Origin: a virus
Virus record (IMG/VR): IMGVR_UViG_3300035665_000191
Location: 1 to 28,200 of that record
Length of the DNA: 28,200 nucleotides
Strand: one strand, 5' to 3'
Below the pieces are notes generated by a model. It did no database searches. It saw only the letters and a list, made by a program, of their open reading frames with translations, and had not been told where the DNA came from. Shown piece after piece: positions 1-5,857 of the stretch. Within the stretch, counting starts at the first letter, position 1. Every line of letters begins with the position of its first letter. Position numbers and translations under genes: made by a program.

Positions 1-1405
1 CGTCGCCCTCGCGCTGACGGGCCAAAATAGCCCTTCCAGACCGCTCATTTGACGTCATTCCGAGGCTGGCGTTGTACTGCCCTGTAGCCGCTTTGATGTC
101 CTCAGAAGCCCCCATTTTGGCCTGAATTAGGCCAGTTTGGGCCATCGGAGGCTGCGCCCGCTGCGGCAACGGCAAAATATTGCCCGCTCCGTCGGTCACA
201 TCAGGGTTTACCTCAAGATAGGGGTAGTTCTGCGTGTTGGCAGTTTTCCACTTCTCTTCGTAACCCTCAAACTGACCGCCGTAGCCAATAAACGGTGCTT
301 TGGGCGCAAGCGCCAGCATCTCAGCTTCCTGGCTTACCCAGTAGTTGTACATCCGCTGGGCGTCTTTGGCGTTCCTGACCAGCCCAGAAATCTCAAGCTG
401 ACCCTCAATCGACCACTCGTTACCGATCACGCGGATAACGGGAATGTACGCACCCGCCCACTCGCGTTCTTCGATGATCTCGTAGCCGTTGGTTTTGCAC
501 CATTTGATGCGTTTAGCCTGCAATTTGCGTTGACGGGTCGGTTTTAGGCCCATTTGACGCAGCATTTTGTCCTGTGGCGTGCCTTGGTAGGTCGTCGTGC
601 CGTCAGGGTACAAATTAAGCGTTTCTGCCTTGTAATCGCAGTAGAAATACTCTGCAATCCGCACCGTTGTCTCAGACAGCCATTGTGACAGCGCTTGGTC
701 GCCCACGCCTTGCACCATGATCGAGCTGACCGGCATGGCGTTGGGGTACAACCGCTCGTAATCAGCTTTTAGAATGTCTTCGGTAATAAAGCACCACTCC
801 GCATCCGCACCGCACGGGTCTTGGATCGTCGGGTCCATGTAGACCGAGAAGCTGTTGCGGATACGACCGATCTTGATGTCCTGATCAAAGCTCGTCTCGT
901 CGCAATATTCGGTCAGAATCCGAATGTAGCCCTCGCCGTACGTCACCTGGTTGTCGCAGGCGGTGTCGTACGCCACGTCCGCGTCCGACATGTACTCGAT
1001 ATGACGGATCATGCCGTCAAAGATCTCTGCAACTTCGATGTCCGCGTCGTCATCGACCGGGATGACGTTGGGCGACGGCCGGTTTTGCCGCTGCTCGTTG
1101 GTCACCTGCCGCACGTGCTGCGGCAGCTTGTTGATCGTCAGGCACGGCCGCGCGTTGATGGTTTGGCCTTGCACAGACCCTCGTACTGACAGCACATCCG
1201 CTGGCCACTGATAGTGGTTGTCGGACGAGCCTGCCATAAACCGCAGGTCGTCCAACTGATCTTCTCGCGTGTCGCTGTACGCGGCCACCGCCATCTTGAA
1301 GCGGCTGCGCATCTGCGACAGCTTATGCGCAGTGTCCTTGTCCGGCGCGCCGCCTACATCCGAGACTTCTGCCGCGCCAATGATGCCTGTCGGGTCGTAG
1401 GCCAT
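1..1405 (-). CDS. Portal protein, P22 gp1-like (partial, C-terminus outside window)
   Basis: The frame is open from an ATG at 1405 to the left edge, giving about 468 residues. The start reads MAYDPTGIIGAAEVSD, and the last visible part carries the motif NERSGRAILARQREGD, typical of the P22-type portal family. The portal forms the dodecameric ring at the capsid vertex through which DNA is packaged and ejected. P22 gp1 is about 725 residues, so roughly a third is missing. The ATG overlaps the stop codon of the upstream small gene (TAATG), indicating translational coupling within the late operon after terS and terL. The family assignment comes from reading the translation and from gene order. 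It is a truncation by the window edge, not a pseudogene. Confidence 0.88.
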   Translation of the reverse strand, partial: MAYDPTGIIGAAEVSDVGGAPDKDTAHKLSQMRSRFKMAVAAYSDTREDQLDDLRFMAGSSDNHYQWPADVLSVRGSVQGQTINARPCLTINKLPQHVRQVTNEQRQNRPSPNVIPVDDDADIEVAEIFDGMIRHIEYMSDADVAYDTACDNQVTYGEGYIRILTEYCDETSFDQDIKIGRIRNSFSVYMDPTIQDPCGADAEWCFITEDILKADYERLYPNAMPVSSIMVQGVGDQALSQWLSETTVRIAEYFYCDYKAETLNLYPDGTTTYQGTPQDKMLRQMGLKPTRQRKLQAKRIKWCKTNGYEIIEEREWAGAYIPVIRVIGNEWSIEGQLEISGLVRNAKDAQRMYNYWVSQEAEMLALAPKAPFIGYGGQFEGYEEKWKTANTQNYPYLEVNPDVTDGAGNILPLPQRAQPPMAQTGLIQAKMGASEDIKAATGQYNASLGMTSNERSGRAILARQREGD

Positions 1406-1539
1406 TATTTCTTCTTGGCGGCTTGCCGTTTGGTGGAGTACGCGACCGCCAAAGCCTGTTTTACAGGCTTACCGGCCTTGACTTCAGCCGCTACGTTCTT
1501 GCGGAAGGCGGCTTTGCTGGGCGACTTGACAAGTGGCAT
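1405..1539 (-). CDS. Small basic phage protein between terminase and portal (44 aa)
   Basis: This 44-residue gene starts at an ATG at 1539 and ends in TAA overlapping the portal ATG by one base. It is rich in lysine and alanine (it opens MPLVKSPSKAAFRKNV and ends in AAKKK), with the recognisable stretch KAGKPVKQALAVAYSTKR. Small proteins of this look (DUF6496-like) recur beside phage head genes, but no function is established. The basic charge is compatible with nucleic acid binding or with a minor virion role; this is inference. It lies tightly packed between another small basic gene and the portal, in the same frame order as the late operon. Confidence 0.72.
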   Translation of the reverse strand: MPLVKSPSKAAFRKNVAAEVKAGKPVKQALAVAYSTKRQAAKKK

Positions 1540-1541
1540 GG

Positions 1542-1688
1542 CTATTTCTTTTTGGCTGTCTTAGCGCTCTCTTTGAACGCTTTGGCGGTGGGTGCGCCGG
1601 GTGCGCCAGGTTTGCGCATCTTTTCGCCCGATCCGGCTTTGATGCGCTCGCGTTTGGCGTTGATGTTACTGTAAAGACCTGGTTTCAT
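1542..1688 (-). CDS. Small basic phage protein (48 aa), unknown function
   Basis: I place the start at the ATG at 1688, two bases past the stop of the upstream gene, giving 48 residues beginning MKPGLYSNINAKRERI. A longer reading from 1733 would add 15 residues inside the upstream gene and is less likely. The sequence contains GSGEKMRKPGAPGAPTAKAF and ends in KTAKKK. I recognise this as a recurrent small lysine-rich protein near phage terminase and portal genes, with no assigned role. It is strongly basic and glycine/proline-rich in the middle, so probably largely unstructured. Two bases separate its stop from the next gene, so it is expressed with the late operon. Confidence 0.72.
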   Translation of the reverse strand: MKPGLYSNINAKRERIKAGSGEKMRKPGAPGAPTAKAFKESAKTAKKK

Positions 1689-1689
1689 A

Positions 1690-1947
1690 TCAGCACTTCC
1701 ATCGTTTGAGCGCCGCTTTGGCGCGTTCGCCATCTTTGGCCTTGGCGGCTACCCCGCCCATACGCGCGCAAAATGACGCTTTGCGCCCTTTGTCTGCTTC
1801 TGTCTTGGGATTAGGCGCAGGCGCTTTCAAATTGCTTCCTGTGGCTCGGTTGTATTTTTCACGCCCCTTGGCCGTCAGCCCAGCGCCTTTGCTGACGGGC
1901 AGCTTCTCGCCGCGCCCGACCGACAGGCTGACAGACTTCTTGCTCAT
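1690..1947 (-). CDS. DUF6321-type small basic protein (85 aa)
   Basis: This 85-residue protein has the signature GLTAKGREKYNRATGSNLKAPAPNPKT followed, after a short gap, by KASFCARMGG and a C-terminal KRWKC. These are hallmarks of the DUF6321 family, found in phages and phage-like regions with no biochemical function assigned. It is rich in Lys and Arg and has two conserved cysteines. Its ATG overlaps the terL stop codon (ATGA), so translation is coupled to the large terminase. It is the first and longest of three consecutive small basic proteins before the portal, suggesting a packaging or assembly role, which is inference only. Confidence 0.78.
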   Translation of the reverse strand: MSKKSVSLSVGRGEKLPVSKGAGLTAKGREKYNRATGSNLKAPAPNPKTEADKGRKASFCARMGGVAAKAKDGERAKAALKRWKC

Positions 1948-3470
1948 GCGCCCATCCAGCCGGTTGCGCCTGCGGTGCGGTCGCTGTAGTGGCGACGGGG
2001 CATGGCTGCGCGGGGTTCGCGGGAGGCGACTGGAAATGCGAACGTCACCGCGATCGCATCGGCGGCGTCAGGAGAAGCTAGACCCCTGGCTTTCATATCC
2101 TTCTTGCTCTCCAAGAAGATCGTACCGCTTGAGTCGGGTTTGGTCTTAGGCCCGGTCAGATCCGCCTTCAGTTGCCTGTCTGGCGCAATTGACGCAGTTC
2201 TTAACCAGTCCCGCAGCGCACCCCACAGCTCAGCGCGCTTGTTACCCCACATCACTTGGTTTTTGGCTTTCCAGCCAAAGTTGACCCCACGCACCTTATA
2301 CCGCTGTTCGACCAGCCGGTCAAGTATGCCGTACCCCAACCCACCCTCGTCAATCACCGTCAGCGTCGGTTTGTATTCCTCGATCGCGTCGATGACGTGC
2401 CCCACAGTCGTCATCGTATCATCACCCCGGTACCGCTTAATCGCGATGATGTCACGCCCTTGGCGCACCGCAATGACCGTCGAGTCACCGCCCGACCTGG
2501 CTGGGTCGATGCCGATCACAATTGGCGCTGTCTCGTCTTTGTGCTTGGGTCGGCCAAACGCCTGATCGACCAACGCGGGTCCGATGAACTGGTCGTCACC
2601 TGCGCTGGGGAATTCGCCGTACACCTCGACCTTGGCCTGTATCGAGTCTTCGCCGTACTCCGCGATGATCTGCTCGTAGACCTGTTTGTCGGTGTCCTCA
2701 ACGTCGCGGGCGTCGATGTTCTCTGTCGACCAAAAGTCGCGCTTGGAGTTGAAGCACTCAAAGAAGTAGCCTTGGTTGCGGCGCGGATTGGAGAAAGCAA
2801 ACCAGAACCTGTGCGGCGTGTTTTCGGTAAAGAAGCCAGCGGCCACCTGCCAGATTGAGTCTGGAATACCTGACGCCTCATCGAAGATCAAACACACGCC
2901 GTCCAGGTTGTGCAGACCGGCGTAAGCGTCCGGGTTCTCTTCCGACCACAGACGCCCCTCAATCGACCAGAAGCGCGTGCCTTTCTTCAAGTCCCGTTCG
3001 ACGATCTCCGCCAGCCACTTAGCCGGCGCGACCTTGGTTGCGCTGATCTCAAACCAATGGCTGTTAATCATCATCGCCAGCCACTTGGTGATCTCTGACC
3101 AGGTGATACTGCGGAGCTGCGCCTCACTGTTGGCTGACACGATCGTCGTCGAGCCTATGCGCGTTGAGAGCATCCACAGCACGAGCCAACTGACTAGCGC
3201 AGACTTACCGATTCCCCGGCCTGACGCTACCGCAGACCGCAAGACGTTGTAATCAACCCGCCCACTGTTGTCTTTGATGTGCTGCGTAATCTTCCGCAAC
3301 ACCTGACGCTGCCACTTGCGCGGGCCTTTGTAGTTGGCCAGTGGCGTGCCGTGTTGCCCCCACGGGAACGCAAAGTTTACAAACGCTTCCGGGTCGTCTT
3401 TGATGCGCGGCTGCCAAAGCCGCGTCATCAAGAGCATTTCATCAGAGGCGTTGTAGATCGGCTGCTGCAA
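1944..3470 (-). CDS. terL: Terminase large subunit (packaging ATPase/nuclease)
   Basis: The 508-residue protein drives DNA translocation into the prohead and cuts the concatemer. The N-terminal ATPase has a Walker A GRGIGKS at residues 84-90 and a Walker B VCLIFDE at 192-198. The C-terminal RNase H-fold nuclease shows the acidic set: D322 in GIDPARSGGDS, D374/E375 in VIDEGG, and D468/D471 in SPDAADAI. Length and domain order are those of a complete large terminase. The start at 3470 overlaps the end of terS by 29 bases; a later Met (residue 12 or 15) is possible. It sits between terS and the small basic genes that precede the portal, as in P22-like phages. Confidence 0.95.
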   Translation of the reverse strand: MQQPIYNASDEMLLMTRLWQPRIKDDPEAFVNFAFPWGQHGTPLANYKGPRKWQRQVLRKITQHIKDNSGRVDYNVLRSAVASGRGIGKSALVSWLVLWMLSTRIGSTTIVSANSEAQLRSITWSEITKWLAMMINSHWFEISATKVAPAKWLAEIVERDLKKGTRFWSIEGRLWSEENPDAYAGLHNLDGVCLIFDEASGIPDSIWQVAAGFFTENTPHRFWFAFSNPRRNQGYFFECFNSKRDFWSTENIDARDVEDTDKQVYEQIIAEYGEDSIQAKVEVYGEFPSAGDDQFIGPALVDQAFGRPKHKDETAPIVIGIDPARSGGDSTVIAVRQGRDIIAIKRYRGDDTMTTVGHVIDAIEEYKPTLTVIDEGGLGYGILDRLVEQRYKVRGVNFGWKAKNQVMWGNKRAELWGALRDWLRTASIAPDRQLKADLTGPKTKPDSSGTIFLESKKDMKARGLASPDAADAIAVTFAFPVASREPRAAMPRRHYSDRTAGATGWMGA

Positions 3471-3882
3471 GTGTTGGCTCCAGTCGCTCTGTTACCTGCA
3501 CGTCGATGACGCGCTGCTCTGCTTTCTCAAGCGCCGATATTACGCTGATCTGCTGCGCTACGTCGATCTGCACTTGTTGCTTGGCGACCCAATCGTGGCG
3601 ATGGCGCAGGATCTCTAGCGCCGCTTTGGTGTCGCCTGACATAGCTGCGTCCATCATCACAGCCGCAAGCGCCCCTTCTGCGTCAGCGCGCCCCTTCTGC
3701 TCTGCCATCTCGGCAATCGGGTCCATCTCGCACAGACGCCGATACTCGGTCGGCAACATGCCAGCCTTCAACGCCAGCGAGTCACCTTTTAGACCCAACT
3801 TGGCAGCCTCGTAGATGCGCTGCAAGCGCGCCTCGGTCGCCTCTAGTTTGCGCGCGGTGAGCGGCAAGGATTGGAAGGTCAT
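3442..3882 (-). CDS. terS: Terminase small subunit (DNA recognition)
   Basis: This 146-residue, largely helical protein lies directly upstream of terL. The N-terminal part (about residues 15-60, EARLQRIYEAAKLGLKGDS followed by ALKAGMLPTEYRRL) looks like a helix-turn-helix DNA-binding region, followed by a long helical segment suited to ring oligomerisation. Small terminases bind the pac or cos site and load the large subunit. P22 gp3 is 162 residues, so the size fits. It is the first gene of the visible late operon, starting at the ATG at 3882 with no strong Shine-Dalgarno, and a perfect TATAAT lies 36 bases upstream. The call rests on position and general fold more than on a sharp sequence signature. 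Confidence 0.82.
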   Translation of the reverse strand: MTFQSLPLTARKLEATEARLQRIYEAAKLGLKGDSLALKAGMLPTEYRRLCEMDPIAEMAEQKGRADAEGALAAVMMDAAMSGDTKAALEILRHRHDWVAKQQVQIDVAQQISVISALEKAEQRVIDVQVTERLEPTLAAADLQRL

Positions 3883-3917
3883 AGCCAGATGATGTGCTGC
3901 AAATAGTGTTGCAAGTA

Positions 3918-3923
3918 ATTATA
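3918..3923 (-). promoter_or_regulatory. Candidate late promoter -10 box upstream of terS
   Basis: On the minus strand a perfect TATAAT lies 36 bases before the terS ATG. No convincing TTGACA-like -35 is seen at 16-18 bases upstream (the best are GCACAA and CGCACA), so it would need an activator or a phage factor. Three TTGCA-containing words (TTTGCAAAA, CTTGCAACA and TTTGCAGCA) surround the box and may be binding sites. Confidence 0.4.
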
Positions 3924-3978
3924 GCATTTTGCAAAAAAATTTGTGCGACCCCTCCGTTTTTGACCGGTCCGGTCGCCG

Positions 3979-3993
3979 GCCCCCACCGGGGGC
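3979..3993. other. GC-rich hairpin in the terS upstream region
   Basis: GCCCCC-ACC-GGGGGC forms a perfect 6 bp stem with a 3 base loop, followed on the plus strand by TTTCG. It could be a weak terminator for plus-strand transcription or simply part of the structured non-coding region between terS and the early genes. The T run is too short to be confident. Confidence 0.3.
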
Positions 3994-4013
3994 TTTCGCC
4001 ACGCGGCCCCGAT

Positions 4014-4055
4014 CCGTCAGCCGTCAGCCGTCAGCCGTCAGCCGTCAGCCGTCAG
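4014..4055. repeat. Six perfect tandem CCGTCAG heptamers
   Basis: The 42 bases consist of six exact head-to-tail copies of CCGTCAG with no interruption, running straight into the CCCG tetramer array. The tract is within the non-coding region, between terS and the early genes. It could be a protein-binding array near the origin or packaging start, or a slippage-generated satellite; the sequence does not decide. Confidence 0.95.
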
Positions 4056-4131
4056 CCCGCCCGCCCGCCAGCCCGCCCGCCCGCCCGCCCGCCCGCCCGC
4101 CCGCCCGCCCGCCCGCCCGCCCGCCCGCCCG
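4056..4131. repeat. CCCG tetranucleotide array (18 perfect units, one variant)
   Basis: Three CCCG units are followed by one CCAG variant and then fifteen uninterrupted CCCG units (4072-4131). On the minus strand this reads GGGC repeated, i.e. G-triplets separated by single C, the pattern of a very stable G-quadruplex. The overlapping open frames encode only Ala-Arg-Pro-Pro repeats and are not credible genes. The tract is prone to strand slippage, so its length in the assembly may not be exact. Confidence 0.93.
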
Positions 4132-4160
4132 CCTGCCGTGCGCCCTGGGTGCGCGGTCGA

Positions 4161-4337
4161 TGGGTCAAATGGGTCATGGGTGTCGGGTATCGGTCATCGC
4201 GTTTGATGGGTCAAATGGGTCATGACCCTTCAAGGTTGAATCGGTAATGGGTCAAATGGGTCATGACCCTTTGAGTTGCAACTTGCGTTTACGCTGGCCA
4301 AACAGGGTCGGCATGGGTCAAATGGGTCAATGGGTCA
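4161..4337. repeat. TGGGTCA iteron-like array (nine direct copies)
   Basis: Nine exact direct copies of TGGGTCA start at 4161, 4170, 4207, 4216, 4248, 4257, 4314, 4323 and 4331. They are grouped as pairs (the last group is a triple) with 9 base (once 8 base) spacing, so the larger unit is TGGGTCAAATGGGTCA. Twice the pair runs into a perfect 12 bp palindrome GGGTCATGACCC (4217-4228 and 4258-4269). An inverted copy of the pair lies at 4447-4460 and one more site at 4526. This is the arrangement expected of iterons at a replication origin or of a cluster of regulator sites. An AT-rich patch (4339-4450) follows, as at many origins. Confidence 0.8.
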
Positions 4338-4422
4338 TGACATTTTTTTTGGCGCCAGCGTTTGCAGGCGCGTCCCCAGCGGTCTAGCCATTACCGTTTC
4401 ACCTATAAAACAAAATCATTTT

Positions 4423-4463
4423 TTGGTTAAAAGTTATAAACCAATAACCCATTTGACCCATTG
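4423..4463. other. AT-rich inverted repeat plus inverted TGGGTCA pair
   Basis: TTGGTT (4423-4428) pairs with AACCAA (4439-4444) around an A/T-only centre apart from one G. It is followed by ACCCATTTGACCCA (4447-4460), the reverse complement of the iteron pair seen four times upstream. AT-rich DNA flanked by opposed iterons would suit a duplex-unwinding element, but this is inference. Confidence 0.4.
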
Positions 4464-4511
4464 CCCTATGAAAATCGGCGCGGACGCCATGACCCCTAAT
4501 AGACCCAGCGC

Positions 4512-4531
4512 GACCCATCGCGCGATGGGTC
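4512..4531. promoter_or_regulatory. 20 bp perfect palindrome containing the TGGGTC half-site
   Basis: GACCCATCGCGCGATGGGTC is a perfect 20 bp palindrome ending 12 bases upstream of the early -35 box. Its outer arms contain the GGGTC core of the iteron word TGGGTCA, so the same protein may bind here as a dimer and control the early promoter next to it. Confidence 0.5.
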
Positions 4532-4543
4532 ATGCAAAAGCGC

Positions 4544-4573
4544 TTGACACTGCCACAAATGTTGTGGCAAGAT
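4544..4573 (+). promoter_or_regulatory. Early promoter with a perfect operator palindrome
   Basis: A perfect -35 box TTGACA (4544-4549) is followed at 18 bases by a weak -10 CAAGAT (4568-4573). The spacer holds TGCCACAAATGTTGTGGCA (4551-4569), a perfect palindrome with 8 base arms and a 3 base centre that also covers part of the -10. An operator in this position would block RNA polymerase when bound. The downstream gene begins at 4621, leaving a leader of about 40 bases. The binding protein is not identified; the winged-helix protein at 17185-17466 and a host regulator are both possible. Confidence 0.6.
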
Positions 4574-4582
4574 GCTGTTCAT

Positions 4583-4601
4583 GCGCTGCGCACCGCAGCG
4601 C
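4583..4601 (+). other. Leader hairpin before the first early gene
   Basis: GCGCTGCG-CAC-CGCAGCGC is a perfect 8 bp stem with a 3 base loop at the expected 5' end of the early transcript, followed by the Shine-Dalgarno AGGAG at 4608-4612 and the ATG at 4621. It matches the hairpin-then-ribosome-site layout of the next three early genes. Confidence 0.5.
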
Positions 4602-4620
4602 GCAACCAGGAGCCGACGAC

Positions 4621-4806
4621 ATGACCAAACACCAAACCACTACCGTCAACACCACACTGGCGCGCCTGCCGATCCTTGGCGCCGACTATGCCGCGCGCGT
4701 GCTGTCCGCCCTTCATCGTTCCGCCATGCGCGCCACGCAGCAACGCGAGATTGCCGCGATCGCCGCCGCGCACGGGCTGACCCGCTCGCCTAATTGGATT
4801 GTTTAA
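4621..4806 (+). CDS. Early protein of unknown function (61 aa)
   Basis: This is the first gene of the early plus-strand block, 61 residues, starting at the ATG at 4621 eight bases after a clear AGGAG. The open frame extends upstream to 4276, but that part crosses the iterons and the promoter and has no ribosome site, so the short form is right. It is Ala/Arg/Thr-rich and mostly helical in appearance, with an AAIAAAHGL segment that vaguely resembles part of a helix-turn-helix. I do not recognise the family. Its stop TAA lies inside the first copy of a 30 base exact repeat that carries a hairpin (4803-4832). As the promoter-proximal early gene it is a candidate host-takeover or control protein; this is inference. 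Confidence 0.65.
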   Translation: MTKHQTTTVNTTLARLPILGADYAARVLSALHRSAMRATQQREIAAIAAAHGLTRSPNWIV

Positions 4807-4835
4807 CTAACCCGCGCGCCTACGGGCGCGCTTTT
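4803..4835 (+). repeat. Hairpin repeat, copy 1 (with TACG loop and T run)
   Basis: A 30 base stretch (4803-4832) is repeated exactly at 5806-5835. It contains the stem GCGCGCC/GGCGCGC (7 bp) closed around a TACG loop, so the RNA would form a C(UACG)G tetraloop, one of the most stable known. Here it is followed by TTTT and so may act as a partial terminator or as an mRNA processing or stability element before the clamp-like gene. Confidence 0.7.
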
Positions 4836-4854
4836 AACCCTTGGAGACACTGCA

Positions 4855-5496
4855 ATGAAAATCACCATCGATCATTCCATCATCAAAGCCCTTCTCATCT
4901 GCGCCGCTAAACAGGACATTCGTTATTACTTGAAAGGCATATCTGTCGACGCGCGCGCCAATGGCGACGTCGTGCTAGTCGCCACCGACGGCCACCGTCT
5001 ACTTGCCTACCCTGTCGCTGTCGACAATATCGAAGCACTCGCGCCCGGCGAATACGTCATTCCGCGAGAGACGCTTGAGGCAGTCAAACCCGCGAAAGCC
5101 GGGCGGACTGTGCTACCTATTCAGATTGACATTGTGACGGCGCCCGATACCCGTCACCCGGAAGATGCTGAAGTCATCATTAAGGGCAAAACCAGTATCA
5201 CCGTCACGGGCGCCACCAGCGCCGTCACGGCGCCGATTGACGGGAAGTTTCCTGACTGGCGCCGGATTGTCCCGGCGTCAACATCCGGCGAGATTGCCCA
5301 GTTCAATGCCGACTATGTTGCTGGGTTTGGTGACGTTTGCAAGTTGCTGGGCGGGTCATATGGTCCCTTCATCAATCACAATGGCAGCGCGCCGTCCGTC
5401 GTCACCAATCTACCCGGCGCGCTCGGTTTGATCATGCCCTTGCGCCTTGACGGTGACGAATTGAAGTACACGGGCAAACCCGCGTTCGCAGTCTGA
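4855..5496 (+). CDS. Shortened DNA polymerase III beta clamp-like protein (213 aa)
   Basis: The protein aligns by eye with domains II and III of bacterial DnaN: QDIRYYL at 20-26, ATDGHRL at 43-49, DGKFPDWRR at 129-137 and a near-terminal IMPLRL at 193-198. E. coli DnaN has QDVRYYL, ATDGHRL, DGRFPDYRR and ends in VMPMRL. Domain I is absent and only about the second half of domain III is present (213 against 366 residues). The residues lining the DnaN pocket that binds QLxLF-type peptides are kept: Thr44, Gly46, His47, Arg48, Leu49, Pro140 and Met194-Pro195. It may be a phage clamp that assembles with a different stoichiometry, or a decoy for host clamp-binding proteins. The ATG follows GGAG at 4843, in the hairpin-led early gene block. 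Homology is strong; function is open. Confidence 0.85.
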   Translation: MKITIDHSIIKALLICAAKQDIRYYLKGISVDARANGDVVLVATDGHRLLAYPVAVDNIEALAPGEYVIPRETLEAVKPAKAGRTVLPIQIDIVTAPDTRHPEDAEVIIKGKTSITVTGATSAVTAPIDGKFPDWRRIVPASTSGEIAQFNADYVAGFGDVCKLLGGSYGPFINHNGSAPSVVTNLPGALGLIMPLRLDGDELKYTGKPAFAV

Positions 5497-5505
5497 CACT
5501 GACCC

Positions 5506-5528
5506 GCGCGCCTCACGTCGAGGCGCGC
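5506..5528 (+). other. Intergenic hairpin before the 84 aa gene
   Basis: GCGCGCCTC-ACGTC-GAGGCGCGC gives a perfect 9 bp stem with a 5 base loop, followed by CTCTTTC and the Shine-Dalgarno CGGAGA (5535-5540). It shares the flanking ACCCGCGCGCC with the two exact hairpin repeats but has a different loop, so it is a diverged member of the same leader type. Confidence 0.6.
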
Positions 5529-5547
5529 CTCTTTCGGAGATACTGAC

Positions 5548-5802
5548 ATGGCCTACTTTTTCATCGAAATCACCGATACTTTCGGCGGTGAAGCGAATTA
5601 CTCATGGGTCACGCGCCACAAGGTGCGCGCCACGTCCGAGCGCGGCGCGCTAATCCGCGTCAACCGTGATTCGGGGCTCAGCTTCCGTTCGGTTGGTGGC
5701 GGCCGATACGATTCGCGCTCTGGCGCGACGTGTTGTTTCATCGATCATTGGGATGACGACACTCATCCTCAGTATTTGCATGTCCAGACTGAACTTGCCT
5801 GA
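5548..5802 (+). CDS. Conserved phage protein of unknown function (84 aa)
   Basis: This 84-residue protein starts MAYFFIEITDTFGGEANYSWV, continues TRHKVRATSERGALIRVNR, and has a C-terminal C-C-F-I-D-H-W stretch. I recognise the pattern YSWVxRxxVxAxxxRGA as recurrent in small phage proteins, with no known role. It is predicted to be a small alpha/beta soluble protein. It follows the clamp-like gene and is preceded by its own hairpin and a CGGAGA ribosome site eight bases or so from the ATG, so it is probably translated independently from the early transcript. No membrane segment or catalytic motif is visible. Confidence 0.7.
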   Translation: MAYFFIEITDTFGGEANYSWVTRHKVRATSERGALIRVNRDSGLSFRSVGGGRYDSRSGATCCFIDHWDDDTHPQYLHVQTELA

Positions 5803-5805
5803 CCG

Positions 5806-5835
5806 TTAACTAACCCGCGCGCCTACGGGCGCGCT
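5806..5835 (+). repeat. Hairpin repeat, copy 2 (TACG loop)
   Basis: This is the exact second copy of the 30 base unit at 4803-4832, again with a 7 bp GC stem (5817-5823 with 5828-5834) and a TACG loop. No T run follows here; instead AAAGGAG (5846-5852) and the ATG of the next gene at 5858 follow. The absence of the T run argues that the conserved role is RNA structure rather than termination. Confidence 0.7.
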
Positions 5836-5857
5836 CACTATCTTAAAGGAGCCGACA

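Noticed and set aside
4014-4131. CRISPR-like tandem repeats
   Set aside because: The units are 7 and 4 bases long and contiguous, with no spacers.
3894-4247. Plus-strand open frames across the CCCG array
   Set aside because: They encode only the Ala-Arg-Pro-Pro translation of a tetranucleotide satellite, have no ribosome site, and overlap the iteron region.
4276-4620. Upstream extension of the 61 aa early gene
   Set aside because: It would cover the iterons, the AT-rich patch and the promoter, and has no ribosome site; the ATG at 4621 has AGGAG.
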